The notes beneath the pieces were generated by a model. The model worked only from the letters and a program-made list of their open reading frames with translations, did no database searches and had not been told where the DNA came from. A stretch of DNA of 64,000 bases, from assembly GCA_022225965.2 (NCBI GenBank), contig JAKJXP020000020.1:434001-498000 (forward strand), read 5' to 3'. The translations under genes were made by a program, and so were the position numbers. The DNA is from Diatrype stigma (taxonomy: Eukaryota; Ascomycota; Sordariomycetes; Xylariales; Diatrypaceae). Below are positions 11,554 through 23,128 of this stretch, piece by piece (the stretch's first letter is position 1; each line of letters starts with the position of its first letter).

Positions 11554-13795
11554 CGGTACGGCACTGATGGTTCATGAGTTGGACGCTGGTGGTCGGGTCG
11601 ATCTTGGGGGGGACGACGGTTCACGAGTCCGAACGGACCAGTGAGAGTGAGGCTATCTCGGCGACGGGCGTCTCTCTGCGTCTCTGCGCAACGTAGCAGA
11701 AATGGGGTCGCACTTGGGATCAGAGCAACGAACGACCTCTAGATCTTACCCGACTACGTAAGAATGGGCCGTTGAAGCATCTTTATCTCCATCGAGACCG
11801 AGGGGGTGGATTGGGCTGTCGAGGTGGGTCTGGCAGGGAATAGTCCGAAGCGCCCAATCAGGCTAATTCAGCATCCCAAAACAGGGGTTACCGCTCAGCC
11901 CTATAGCATAGCATGCCCATTCCCCATTCCCCCCATTCCAGCTTAACGGTCTTGGACTCTTGGCTTGTCTCTACAGACGGGCTCCCGGATTCCCTGATCG
12001 TCCTCGTTCCTCGCAAACGTTGAGGATTTTCATGTGCTGACAACTACTACGTGGTTGTGGTAAACACCAAGCGATCAGCAAGTGATGCAATAGGGACCAC
12101 TGGCATGTCATTACTAAGTAGGTAATAAGTAGGTAATGAGTAGGTAATAAGTACCTAGGTAATACTCGGTAATACTGGATCTAGGCCTGCGAGCTTGCGA
12201 TAGGTAATCCTACTAAATACCTAGCTTAAATAATTAATAGTATGTACTCAGTATGTACGTGTAACTAGCTCTCCGGTTCGTATGATCCGCCAACTTGATG
12301 CAATGGCCTATCACGCGACCGTCACGTAATGACTTGTTACCAACTGAATCCTCGAAGACGAAACGTATCAGAGGCTTAGCCTATTCCTGCAAAGATTATG
12401 CTATGAACACTAGGTACATAGCACATTATAGATACCTATAGATATGTAATATTAGGGGTAGTCAGGCAAGACTAGGAAGTCTCGAGGATATTCCCCCGCC
12501 CCCAAACTGCTAGGAGCTTGTTAGTTAATCAGTAGCTCAGAAACTCACAGACCGGACTTTACTAGACTTGCCAGGGCTGCAAAGCGGTGAGGTTGGGTTA
12601 CGAAAGATGGTGAACCATATCTGCGAAGTACTACTTGTCTAGATAAAGTATTTAACAAATACTGCATACTATACTATAGGTATATGATATTCCCACCGCA
12701 CCTTTCGAGTCAGCCACCGTGATTCCATGAGTCGCCTATCATTCTTTACCTGAATTGTACCTAACTTACGTAAACCAGTAACTAGGGCTGCTAGGTAAGC
12801 GAAGCTCCACCCACCACCTACTCTTGGTAACACAGACTCCACTGCTCACGTTCCACAAGCGGTGGAGACCACGAGGGGTATCCACCACCAAGCCACCAAT
12901 AGCCGTTATGGCGGGGATTGAGTGGATGGATTCAATGTTGGGCATGGGTTCGGCACGTCTCTTTTTTGCAGTTCCTGTTTTCAACCCTTTTCACCCTTTT
13001 TCTATCCTTATCTTTGGATGCTAAGTTCATGAGCGTACAACGACAGTTTACACCTGTGAGATTCGGCGGGTATTGATAGACAGCAAACTGTGAACAGTCC
13101 ATACCGTGGAAGTAGGTCGGTCCTATAATGCCTACCATAACTTATCTAGGATCGTCAGATACCAGATCTATACTGTCAGGTAAATCTTATCTACGATTGG
13201 TGTGTCTGGATCCTGAGGATGTGAGCAAGGATTCGCCGTTATAGCGGGGGTTCCCACCTACTCCAGAGTCTACCCAGATGTCGGTTACGGGTTTGCATGT
13301 GAAATGTTGTTACATAGCATCTAACGTAGGTGGTACGAAGTAGACACTTGAAGATTTACAATAAGTAGTTCACCGTTATTTCTCCTCCGCGTCGAGAGTG
13401 GAGGACAGACGTGGTTGAACTTGCATTGCAGGTGTCAAGCCTTTGGCATGCAATCCTGCTTGACGCCACGTCTATCTACTACGCAACACCCTTGATCAGA
13501 TTGGTAGCCGAAGGTAAGCACGTTGCCAAACCAGGCTATCCGGACGAGATAATCCATAGCATATCATAGTAGGAAAGATCGGTCAGCGTATATAATTTTG
13601 CCCCGCAGAGGAGGTTTACGTAGACTCTTAATAAATAACACCAAGAATCAAGCATCTATTGCTTCTACGTCTAAAGACCTAGGCTCGCTTGGCTGAAAAA
13701 ATCTATCATAAGCTTTGATCGCACCAACCTCTCCGCATTCCCCCATGCTGAAGATCCTTGTCTTCACCGAACTGTACCCATACCTCATAGCTCAC
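11554..13795. other. Long gene-free spacer with TAGGTA-type repeats
   Basis: About 2.2 kb without a supported gene. It begins with the promoter of the Zn2Cys6 factor. From about 12110 onward it is AT-rich with many TAGGTA/TACCTA motifs. Short ORFs at 12766-13138 on both strands overlap each other and resemble no protein I know. Confidence 0.5.
12116..12170. repeat. Short tandem repeat, AAGTAGGTAAT-like unit
   Basis: Three to four imperfect copies of an 11-base unit (AAGTAGGTAAT or AGTAGGTAATG) run head to tail and end in the palindromic GTACCTAGGTAAT. The same TAGGTA words recur in many intergenic spacers of the window. Confidence 0.75.
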
Positions 13796-16016
13796 TCATT
13801 CCGCTTTTCCTTTTCCGTTCTCGTCCCCCCTATCCTTCTTGTTTTCTTGCTGTTGCTGCGCCCCTTTTATATCACCACCCCCACTAGACGAAGCAGCACC
13901 ACTAGCAGCCAGCTTCTGCTTCACGAGGACCGCAAGTTTCTTCACAGCGAGCAGGACCTTCCCCTTCAAGCCGCCAGCGCCAACCTCGGAGACCTCGTCG
14001 GCAGCGACAAAGCGGCGCACGAGGATGTTGTAGAGTCCGCCAAAGGCGAGCGCGATAGCCGTGCTAGTGAAAATGATGACGTTGTAAGGCATGCTGAAGT
14101 CGGGCGTGGGCAGGCTCAAGAGGAGGCCCGTGGTGCGCAGGTTAGACGTCCCGCGCCTCGTCATATCCTTACCACCATTGCCATTATCATCGGCGGAAGG
14201 TGAGGACCCCTTCTCGAGGATTGTGATGACGGCCGCCGCCACGTCGAACCCGCGGTTCGCGTCCGGCGGGTACTCGGTGTACCGCAGGATGGTTACCTCG
14301 AAGTCGTACGTCAGCACGACGCGGCTAGCGGGCGGGATACGGACGCGCAGCTCGAGCTGCGTGCCCCGGACGCGGTCGAGCGCCGGCCGGTAGTAGATCT
14401 CGCGGACGATATCCGTGCTATCCTCGCCGCCGCTGGTGCTGGTAAACGGCTGCTGCTGCTGCTGGTCTGCGGCCCCGGCGGTCCCGGCCTCAGTCCCAAT
14501 CTGCTGGCTCTGGCTCTGGCCCTGGTGAGGAGGGTAGTACTCGATACGCGTCCGCAGCGTGTGCAGGTAGATGCGCATGAACCACGGCAGGGTCTCGAAG
14601 TAGACGAACTCGACGGCGGCGTCGGGGCTCGGGTTCGTGAGGATCGTCTGCACGCCACCGCGCTCCTGGCCGTGGCCCATCAGGCTGCGCTCGGCGTACA
14701 GCGGGGGTGACGCGAGAGGTACCAGCTCGTCGGCGTCGGTCTTGGCGTCGGGGCCCTCGCGCGACATGCGGGGCAGGATTAGGCTGAAGCCGTCGTTGGA
14801 AGGGATCTGGTAGCACCGAGATCCACCCCCGGGGGACTTTATCTCCGAAGCGCCAGCCGTAGTGTATATATCGCGGCTGTGGGGAACTTGGATACAAACC
14901 GGAGGTACGTCCGGATCAGTCAAGGGGCACGCTCCCTCCACGGATCGGCCGAAGACCTGATCCAAGGCCCATTCCTGGCCCTCGGCGAAATCAGTGGGAA
15001 AACATGTATCCCCTGAGTGGTATGGCTTGGATGTGTTGCATTTCAGCTCGTGGCCGGGTCTTGGCCTAGGAATAGGGTTGCCTATTGTGTAAATTATGAG
15101 CAAGCTAGACTCCTAAAACAGAACGTCATATAATGCCGAGCTCACTCACCCCTTGGCCGTTTGGCCCTCTCGATGTCAAGCACCATATCAATCGTCTGCT
15201 CGATCTGCAACACACACTCTTCGCCGCTGGGGCATATTGGACGAATGTCGATGGCCATACTCTGCCAAGAAGCGTCGAAAAGTTTGTGGCCGTCCAACAA
15301 AGTGGATATCCCAGCTTTCCCTTTGCATGGCAGCAGCTTGAGGAACGGCGTAAGATTCTCTGTACACACTACCTCTCGAGGTAGAACACCATGCAGTAGC
15401 TGTAGATTTTCTAGAATATCTTCCGAATGGTCGCCTTCCGGTCTAAAGGACATAACTGGCCGAGTTGTTCGTGTCTCGTCGATGAAGTTCAGTGAAGCGC
15501 AGAAGAGGCCAGACAGGGCGTTGGTAAGCGTCAGCCATTTGTGACTCGCCCTAGTATCCTGATCAGTATAACTTCGTCCCCTGGGGATAGAACCGAGGCA
15601 GTCAAGCTGGTGACTATCAAAGAATGGATTTACTCTTCATCGGTCTGGGCTTCCAACCAGGCCCACAGCTCGACGCCCGTGCCGCCCTCTTTGGTGCCAT
15701 CCCAAGGCCTCGCCCCCCAGCTCTCGGCATCCCATCTTCCCAAGGCGAACCTCAGATGCAGCTCTCTCGTGCCGACATGTTGCAATATCTGTCCCAGGGA
15801 CCGCGGGAAGTACTGGAAGTTATGGGCCTCGAACTGGGACAGGCTTGTGTTGGACCGGAAGTTAAAGCTGGCTAGGAGGTTCGACTGCGGCAGGGGCTTG
15901 AGGTTCAATTGCTCGTAGTAATCGGAGGACGAGGAAGCTGGAGAAGAAGAAGAAGCTAAGACGCTGTTCACGAAAAGCGAAAGTGGTATTATCAAACAAG
16001 AAAGAAAAAACTGCAT
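13796..16016 (-). CDS. GPI16: GPI transamidase subunit Gpi16 (PIG-T homologue)
   Basis: Three exons, 16016-15634, 15550-15150 and 15081-13796, give 689 aa. Gpi16/PIG-T is an essential ER-membrane subunit of the complex that replaces the C-terminal propeptide of proteins with a GPI anchor. A signal peptide covers residues 1-21 (MQFFLSCLIIPL... ending in VLA). The luminal domain contains conserved family segments such as NALSGLFCASLNFID, ICPSGEECVLQIEQT, FVYFETLPWFMR, YTEYPPDANRGFD and PTPDFSMPYNVII. A single membrane segment lies at about 596-615, followed by a ~75-residue Lys-rich, Gln-rich cytosolic tail. Length and topology match fungal Gpi16, with a longer tail than yeast. All splice phases agree. 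The gene is divergent from LUC7 and probably shares its promoter region. Confidence 0.95.
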
Positions 16017-16809
16017 CGTTGCTGTCGGTGTTGCTGCCGGTGATCCATGGGGTGGTGGAATCACCTTAGTCCCTGGAATACAGCACGTGGGGTTTGTAGT
16101 ACTATGTAGGGAGTACACGACAAGAAGAAAAGAGGAGTTGTAGTGAGTTCGGAGAGAAAGGGGGCCCCGAAACAACTCGACACTGAGGTTGACACTGAGG
16201 TTGACACTGACATTGACACTCGAACACTGGATGATGTCGCAGTGGGCAGCTGCTTCGCTACAGGTATGCTGAAATACGGCCACGGCTGCAGGCTACGGGC
16301 TACGGTCAACGTGGAACGACCTGTGGAATAATGGGGGACTGCGCTAAGCCTTGGAATAGTTAGCGCATAATCGGGAAATCGGGGGGATCTGTGCCCATCC
16401 GCATCAATCATTGGCTCACTGAACCCAGCTACTTGGCTTAGCCTTTCCGCTAAACCTCTAGTGAACGTTAAGCTTGGTGGAAGCTTCAATTCAAATCTTT
16501 AGTCAACCTTGAACTCGTTAATAATCGTCGACATCTTTTGACACTTCAGCCTCGCTGTTTCTTCACTGACATTTCGATATTGCGACACTTCGGCATTTCA
16601 TTCGACATTGCTACATGCAAACGACCTTTTTGTACCTACGACCGCATCGAAAACAAACACAATTGGGGGAACCAAGCATCGTCAGGCCGATAACTACTGC
16701 CACGACCGCTACTATCCTGGGATGTAAAGCACCAAACACACAACGCGCCTCATATCGGACTCGATAGAATCCAGCCAATACATAAGTCAATTACTCTGAA
16801 GCTGCTACC
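16017..16809. promoter_or_regulatory. Divergent promoter region of GPI16 and LUC7
   Basis: The 793-base interval lies between two divergent start codons and should hold both promoters. It contains a short tandem repeat at 16179-16220 (unit of 12 bases, GACACTGAGGTT and variants). No TATA box could be assigned with confidence. Confidence 0.55.
16179..16220. repeat. 12-base tandem repeat upstream of GPI16
   Basis: About 3.5 copies of GACACTGAGGTT and one-base variants lie 160-200 bases upstream of the GPI16 start codon. They may be in the 5' UTR or promoter. Confidence 0.7.
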
Positions 16810-17786
16810 ATGGCAGCAGAGCAAAGGAAGCTGCTCGGTAAGTTTGCGCCCTCGATACCACTGCGAGGGGCGGGAAGACGAGATGAGAAGAGAAGAGAAG
16901 CGACTGCTTGCTGACAATCCCACCCCGCCCCCCAACAGAGCAGCTCATGGGCGGACCCCAAACCAGCCGCGCAGCCCAGCTCTCCCTAACAGATCCGAAG
17001 GTATGCCGGTCCTTCCTCGTCGGGACGTGCCCGCACGACCTCTTCACGAACACGAAGCAAGACCTGGGCACCTGCCCGCGCGTGCACGCAGACGCGCTGA
17101 AAGCCGAGTACGAGGGCCTGCCCGAGGGCCAGCGGCGGGACCTACGCTTCGAGTACGACTACCTGCGGGACCTGTCGAAGTACATCGACGACTGCAACCG
17201 GAGGATCGACGCGGCGCAGCGGCGGCTCGAGAAAACCCCCGACGAGATCCGGCAGACCAACGTGCTGCTGAAGGCGATCGCGGACCTGGGCGAGACCATC
17301 GCCGCGGGGCTCGCCGAGGTCGAGGTCCTGGGCGACATGGGCGAGGTCGGGCGCGCGTACGAGGAGTTCTTCCGCGCGCGCCAGGCCCAGCAGGCCAAGG
17401 GCGACAAGGAGCGCGAGCTCAAGGCCCTCAGCGATACGAGCGGGCCCTCGGGCCACCAGAAGCTCCAGGTCTGCGACGTCTGCGGCGCCTACCTGTCCCG
17501 GCTGGACAACGATCGCCGCCTGGCCGATCACTTCTACGGCAAGATGCACCTCGGCTATGCTCAGATGCGCAAGACGTACGATGGCTTCCCTAAGGAGATG
17601 CGCGGGCGTGCTCGCGGCGGCGGTGGTGGTGGCCCGCCGATGTCATCTATGGACGATGGACCCCGTGGCGGTGGCGGCGACGATGATCGGCCTAGAGGTC
17701 CGAGACGTGGCCCTGGAGGTGGTGGCGGCGGGGGCGGTTATGGTGGAGGCGGAGGTAGAGGTGGGCGAGGCTACCGCGGTTGGTAG
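16810..17786 (+). CDS. LUC7: U1 snRNP-associated splicing factor Luc7
   Basis: Exons 16810-16837 and 16939-17786 give 291 aa. Luc7 stabilises the U1 snRNA-5' splice site duplex and affects splice-site choice in the nucleus. The start MAAEQRKLLEQLMG is typical, and the short first exon with a GTAAGT donor restores it. Zinc finger 1 is CCCH-like with Cys32, Cys40, Cys55 and His59. A charged helical coiled-coil region spans about 80-170. Zinc finger 2 is C2H2 with Cys188, Cys191, His207 and His213. The C-terminal ~60 residues are Gly/Arg-rich (RGG and GGGYGGGG stretches), taking the place of the RS tail found in animal homologues. Length is close to other fungal Luc7 proteins. Confidence 0.95.
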
Positions 17787-18910
17787 GACCAGCAGGGGGA
17801 GGGGGTGGGTTCCTATGGTAGCTATGTCCTACCTTGGGACGGGTGGCGGGTGATGGCAAATTTCATCAACCCGGGCATCGGGTGGGTATCAACGAGGCGG
17901 GAGAGAGCTCTCTTCTAACACCAGCAACAGTACCAGCATCAGTACCGGATAATAATTCCCACGATGAGATGAGCGAAACGTTCCGTCCCCATAGTGAAAA
18001 GGGGCAGTTGCAAGAGGAAGAAGAAGCCTCTCCAGAATAAGAGGACCAGGGAAACGGCAGACCAACTTCATAGGGGGCGATGGTCTACTACTCACTTGTT
18101 TCTCACTAGTTATTTGATGGAGCTAGAAGAAAGGGCCTGCATGCATTATTGCTGGAGTTATGTCATAATGTATAGGTATGCATGGGCGTTCAGGTATGAA
18201 CTTTAGTCATGGTGAGGATGGGCATGGAGGTGGGCATAATATCAATAATACTACTCCAACAAAAATTACGCAAACCAAAAAGTACCTATCGATACTGTGA
18301 AATGGCTACTTTGATACTAATTGGTAATTGCGCAGATTTCACCATCCATCCACATGGCCCGTACAATATCCAATTCGCAGTCATCATCAGTTGACTACAC
18401 ACCATAGAAGCAGGCCAGGTTTTCGATAACGCGACGCCGTTGTTCTCCATGCTTTGGTATATGCTCTAAAACAACGTAGCTAGCCACTTAGTCCGCCACA
18501 CGCATTCGCTCGCTCGTGTCGTCTACCCTTCTACTCTTTGCATGTAGGTAGGGGTATACAAACTATCTTGGCAACGAACCGACTAACTGAATGTCCTCCC
18601 CTCTAGATACCGGCTTCATTGTCACCCAGTATCTAGTGCCTTTTTTTCTTTCTTCCTTTTCCATTTTTTATTTCTTTCTTTTGTGAAGCCAACACAAGAG
18701 CAGGGGTATGCAATCCCCAGTTCTCTGACTAGGCCAACCCCCCTAGCTAAAAGAAGGCGGGGAGGAGAACGAGTGACTGGGTGATCGGGATGTTAGGCCA
18801 GCCCCATAAGAACCCTACACATCTTGGGAACACTACTTGAGATGTGATTGGTTTCTATCGGAGCTGGCCTGGATGTACGAAGACTCTTCTCTGTTACAAT
18901 CCAACCTAAG
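17787..18910. other. Convergent 3' spacer between LUC7 and the RGG-box gene
   Basis: No supported gene. Short ORFs at 17834-18394 lack family similarity and are probably the LUC7 3' region. A T-rich run lies near 18640-18680. Confidence 0.5.
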
Positions 18911-20452
18911 TCAAGACTCGCCCCGCTTTGCATCAAGCGCGGCCATCTCGTCATCCCACTGTCCCATAGGGGGCAGGTTCAGATCCGGGGATAGCGAGTA
19001 GGCTGTTTGCGCAGCGTTGCTGTCATCGCGGTTGTTGTTATCACTAGGAGTGTCCTGCTTCTTGGGCGGGAGCGCTGGGAAGTCGTCCACCGTAGGGACA
19101 GCCTGAGCCGCCTCCTTGGACCGACTCGCGCCGTTCTGGTGTCCTGCGCTGGTACCATTGCTTCCCCCGTCGGCGAAATGGCCGCCACGCCCTCCTCTGA
19201 GCGCACCACCCCTTCCGCCGCCTGACCCCCTGCCCCCACGTCCCCTTCCACTCCTCCCGCTACCGCGGAACTCGTCGAAACCAAAGAGCTCTCTCGGCTC
19301 CACATCTCCTCCACCTCGTCTATCATTTCTCGCGCCCCTGACGCCACCATTCGCGCTCCGAAACGCCGCCCGTCTACCACCGCCATCGTCATAATCCGAT
19401 CCCATTCTCTTCCCATCGTCCCAACCACTAGCACCACCACCACCATTAGCACCGGCACCAGCACCAGCAGCACCTCCAGTCATAGCCTTAAGCTTCCTCT
19501 CGCGGTTCGCAGCGCGCTCGTCGTCCATGCGCTGGCGGTCCTCCTCGCCTCGGCAGCGGCGCTCTGCCTCCTCGGCGCGCCGCTTCCGTACCTCCTCCAT
19601 CCCCCGCTCGTACGCCAGCGCGTGCGATTGGCTGTCGCGCTCCGCCTGCTCGAACTTGCGCGCCCGCTCCGCCGATGCAATACGCATCCGCTCCATCTTC
19701 TTCACCAGCTCGTGTTCCGTCAGCCGCGTGCGCGGGTTCGCGCCGCTCGCTAGCCGGTCTGCTGCCGACGCTGCAGTGTTGGTACCCGTATTGGCGTTCG
19801 TGGGGGTGGCGCCGGAGCCAGGGATACTGTTGTCTCCATTGCTGCTGTCAGCGGCGGCAATGCTGCTGTTGCCTTCATCCGCTAGGTGGTTGCTGTGGCT
19901 GTGGCTCGTGGATGAGGGTGACGGGGATGAGACGTGCTCTTTTTCGGCTGTCTCTGGTGCCGATGTAGCGGACGGGGTTGTGGGGAGAGGAGCACCAATA
20001 GCTGCCGACGTGCTAGTTGCGTTGTTATTGTTCTTGTTCCTATTTCTATTGTTATTATTGTTGGTATGATGATCTCCGTGTGCAGATTGCGCCGCGACAT
20101 TCCTGGACCTGTGCGGCGAGTGTCTGCGCTGTTGGCGAGAGTTGTGCGCCGGCTTATTATTAGATGGAGCATGGCGGGAATGCGCCAGGGAGCGCAGGGC
20201 CGGGGCGGGGTCACTGGCTGTCGCAGTTGGTGAAGCTGTTTCCGCCACTGCTGTTTGCGCTGCTGCTTGTCGCGGAGGTTCTACAGGCGCCGCTGGGGGA
20301 GGAACAGCGTCAGGGGCGGTAGCTGGAGCAACAGCGGTCGCAGCAACATCAGGTTGGCTTTCTATCACGGGTTGTTCGTCCTCGGGCGCAACAGGCTCGA
20401 AGTCGTCGGCGAAGAGATCGTCATCAGTGCGGCCGCCAAATTGATCGTCCAT
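18911..20452 (-). CDS. RGG-box, coiled-coil, probable RNA-binding protein
   Basis: A single exon encodes 513 aa from ATG 20452 (MDDQFGGRTDDDLF). The acidic N-terminus is followed by a long Ala/Pro/Ser/Thr/Asn-rich disordered stretch. A charged predicted coiled coil follows (TEHELVKKMERM to ANRERKLKAM, about residues 245-325). Next is a Gly/Arg block with several RGG and GRG motifs (about 375-425), then DDFPALPPKK, a short motif like those seen in Stm1-type and other mRNP proteins. The layout suggests binding of RNA or ribosomes, but no folded RNA-binding domain such as RRM or KH is visible, and I cannot name an orthologue. Frame and start are secure; the role is inference. Confidence 0.8.
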   Translation of the reverse strand: MDDQFGGRTDDDLFADDFEPVAPEDEQPVIESQPDVAATAVAPATAPDAVPPPAAPVEPPRQAAAQTAVAETASPTATASDPAPALRSLAHSRHAPSNNKPAHNSRQQRRHSPHRSRNVAAQSAHGDHHTNNNNNRNRNKNNNNATSTSAAIGAPLPTTPSATSAPETAEKEHVSSPSPSSTSHSHSNHLADEGNSSIAAADSSNGDNSIPGSGATPTNANTGTNTAASAADRLASGANPRTRLTEHELVKKMERMRIASAERARKFEQAERDSQSHALAYERGMEEVRKRRAEEAERRCRGEEDRQRMDDERAANRERKLKAMTGGAAGAGAGANGGGGASGWDDGKRMGSDYDDGGGRRAAFRSANGGVRGARNDRRGGGDVEPRELFGFDEFRGSGRSGRGRGGRGSGGGRGGALRGGRGGHFADGGSNGTSAGHQNGASRSKEAAQAVPTVDDFPALPPKKQDTPSDNNNRDDSNAAQTAYSLSPDLNLPPMGQWDDEMAALDAKRGES

Positions 20453-21123
20453 GTTCGTAGTAAGCTGTTGGGTATCTAAAGCAATTAATAGATATAGATA
20501 ATGAAAAGGAAAACTAGCAGGGCGTCTTCGCAGAGGTCGGGTATCGAAGTCTGGATAGATGGAGGTCTGGAGAAGACACCTAATGATGGTGATGGGTAAT
20601 AAAGTCTTCAGTCTTGTCTGCCGGTTGGTTAATGTAGAAGAGGAAGCGAAGCCCCGCCGCCCCGCCACCTGCGCTTCTTCTGAGTATTACTGTAAGTGCC
20701 CGCTACAGTTTGGTCCTCAGTGCGGGCGGGGGGCGATAAGGCACTAAGATTGGCTCATTACGCCTTACCATGACATGCATGCAGCTACGATGTACCTAAT
20801 AGGCTACCTAGTAGGGGAGGTACTCAGCAAAGTGGGGGATGTCTGGGTGTTTGGTACATACCATAGTTCGTACTGTGGAGCTTACTGTATATATTAGCCG
20901 TTCAGCCATTCAGCCATTCTAACCAGCAACTCTCAGGCTCTCCGTTATAGCTGTGACGTTCGTTTTATCATGTCTACATTAACACATACTAAATCTTTTA
21001 CTTGAATTTGTAACACATTCAACCTATATATGTATATCATTATATAATTTCGATGTGATTATCTTAAACGTTGGACATGGATCCACGATATGCAGATATT
21101 GTTCTCGGCATATATGAACCTAA
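20453..21123. promoter_or_regulatory. Divergent promoter interval
   Basis: The interval separates the RGG-box gene (minus) from the deoxyribosyltransferase-like gene (plus). It contains TACCTA/TAGGTA words at about 20790-20825 and an AT-rich stretch at 20990-21060. The exact right boundary depends on where the next gene starts. Confidence 0.45.
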
Positions 21124-21914
21124 ATGTCCATGGCACGCAGTAACGACGTCACCTGGTTGAAGCGCATCAAAAAAGGATGCCTGTTAAATGCCCCATTGTC
21201 TCATTTTCTACTTTGCACACCCATACCTGTCTATGTAGGTAGGGTGCTGGTGCCTACCCTCCATAGCGGCATAATCACTATACTTGAGCAACAGTGACAC
21301 AAACCACTTCAACCAACGCCTCCACCTCCTCCATCCCCTCCGCCTCCACCACCCCCGCAACCCCCGCCCCCACCAAAGCCCAGATCATCCACACGCCCAG
21401 CCGGGAGCCCATCCGGAGCACCAACAAGTCCGTGTTCCGAGCCGGCACGGCCAGCAACACGGACAGGCACGACTGGCGCGCAGCCCTCGTGGACTCGCTA
21501 GCGCACTTCCCAGGTCTCACCATCTCCAATCCGTACCGGGCCGACTGGGACGCCTCCTGGCGCGAGGACGAGACCTTCGCCCCCTTCCGCGACCAGGTCA
21601 AGTGGGAGCTCGACATGCAGGAGGCTGCCGACCTCATTGTTATATACTTTCATCCGGACACCCCTGCTGTGGTCAGCCTGCTCGAGCTCGGGCTTGCTGC
21701 TGCTGCTGGCCGTGATGGCTGTGATGGTGGTGGTGATGGTGATGGTCGAAAGAGGAAGGATGTTATTGTCGTCTGTCCGGATGGCTATTGGAAGAAGGGA
21801 AATGTGTCTATCGTGTGCCGCCGCTTCGGTATCGAGATAGTTGACTCTGCCCATAATTTGGAAGATGCCGTCGTAAGCAAACTAGAATCAAAAGGGGCCG
21901 ATGATATTAACTGA
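21124..21914 (+). CDS. Nucleoside 2-deoxyribosyltransferase-like protein; start uncertain
   Basis: The clear coding part is 21295-21914, about 206 aa. It fits the nucleoside 2-deoxyribosyltransferase-like family (PF15891): a DWR...LVDSLAHF segment, SNPYRADWDASW, QVKWELDMQEAADLIVIYF, a LLELGL helix, and VVCPDGYWKKGNVSIVCRR. The family fold exchanges or hydrolyses nucleoside glycosidic bonds; fungal members are untested. The exon has no ATG: it begins at a GTG after an in-frame TGA at 21285. One phase-consistent solution is a short first exon 21124-21139 (ATG TCC ATG GCA CGC A), an intron with donor GTAACG, and acceptor CAACAG ending at 21294, which rebuilds an ATG codon at the join. A mutated start codon is the alternative. 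A Gly/Asp repeat (DGCDGGGDGDG) interrupts the domain. Confidence 0.7.
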
Positions 21915-22576
21915 GTGAGGGTGTAAGTGGCCTTACGCCAGTTTGAATTGAATTACAAGTTCAGGGATGGCATTAGGCTATGACTGATGCCACATGCTGT
22001 TTTGCGACCCGGTGTCATTAGAGTATTTTGTTTTCAAATTCCATCACGCTAAGGAGAAGAGAGTAAACAATATGCTTTTTACTTGGTGGGTTAACCACAG
22101 ATTGGTGTGGAAGATAGGGGTAATGTGGTTACGTAATCACTGGCAATGTGATAATGTCGACTTGTTCACGTCTTCGCCATCAAAACCACAGAGATCATCG
22201 AGGTTATATCGCTGTTCACCACGTACGATTAAAATCGATGTAGCAATCTTTTTAATGAACTCCGGCATATTCCATTTTGGTAGTACTACTGATTGATGAC
22301 AAGCAGAAGTGGAGTGGTTGACAGGAAATACTCTCATATATTTTACCCTCCCTTCCACGGGTAATTAAATAGCTGCCCAGAAAGACATACACATATTTAT
22401 CACCAGACACAAGAATGAAACCGAAAGGAACCCCCAAATAAGATTCTTATCAGAAACGAGAGTGAATTTTAACAACATCCCCTTCCAAGTCATACCATCA
22501 GTACCTGAGTATGTAACACGTCGGAACTTAGTTACCAAACACCAGCTAATCAGTAACTATCTAGTTACCTAGCTAT
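21915..22576. other. Convergent spacer, AT-rich, no gene seen
   Basis: About 660 bases between two converging genes. ORFs at 21994-22437 on both strands have no recognisable features. Confidence 0.5.
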
Positions 22577-23128
22577 CTAGTCGGTAATGTTCCAGGGGCG
22601 GCATCTCGTAGCAGCGCAGAAGCCGCTGCAGCAGGGGCCGACGTACTGGCCGTCGTCGCCGTAGCATACGCCGTTGGTCGGCACGCACATGCCCTGGCAG
22701 CTGACGCTGAGGATGGGCTGGGGCGGGCCGACGGCAATCTGCTGCAGCCCGTCGGCCGTGAGCCGGCCCTGCAGCATCACCTGCCCGACTGTGTGGAACT
22801 GGCACCCTGGCTGCGCGTTGTAGTCGGGCGCGTCGATGAGGTTGACCGCCATATTGTTGTCTGTTGTTGTTGTTATGTTAGTGTTGGTCCTGGTGTTGGT
22901 GTCAGGGTCAGGATTGGGGTTGGGGTTGGGATTGGGGTCTGCCAATTGTCGGCAGATCGGGAATGTCTTACTGGTTTGGACGACTGTCCCGTCAGCTGGG
23001 ACGGCGAGCTCGTACGAGGCCGGCCCGCCGTGGAAGGTGAGGTGGGCGACCTGGACCTGGGGGTCCTCGATGGGGCTCGAGAAAGCGGTCGCGGCCATGG
23101 CGAGAACGGAGGAGTAGAGGAACTTCAT
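22577..23128 (-). CDS. Small secreted cysteine-rich protein with knottin-like C-terminus
   Basis: A single exon encodes 183 aa. A signal peptide is evident (MKFLYSSVLAMAATAFSSP). The N-terminal domain starts with LTFHGGPASYELAVPADG, a motif I recognise from uncharacterised secreted proteins of plant-associated ascomycetes. It is interrupted by a low-complexity insert made of NP, DP and NT pairs (about residues 64-92). The C-terminal part has Cys148, 155, 166, 167, 171 and 176, spacing C-x6-C-x10-CC-x3-C-x4-C, which fits an inhibitor cystine-knot pattern. Three further cysteines (59, 109, 144) lie in the N-terminal domain. It is probably extracellular and an effector candidate by architecture; activity is unknown. 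Confidence 0.82.
   Translation of the reverse strand: MKFLYSSVLAMAATAFSSPIEDPQVQVAHLTFHGGPASYELAVPADGTVVQTSKTFPICRQLADPNPNPNPNPDPDTNTRTNTNITTTTDNNMAVNLIDAPDYNAQPGCQFHTVGQVMLQGRLTADGLQQIAVGPPQPILSVSCQGMCVPTNGVCYGDDGQYVGPCCSGFCAATRCRPWNITD
22903..22938. repeat. Six-base microsatellite inside the secreted-protein gene
   Basis: A GGGGTT/GGATTG-type six-base repeat on the plus strand encodes the Asn-Pro pairs of the secreted protein on the minus strand. In-frame six-base units let the insert grow or shrink without frameshift. Confidence 0.7.
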
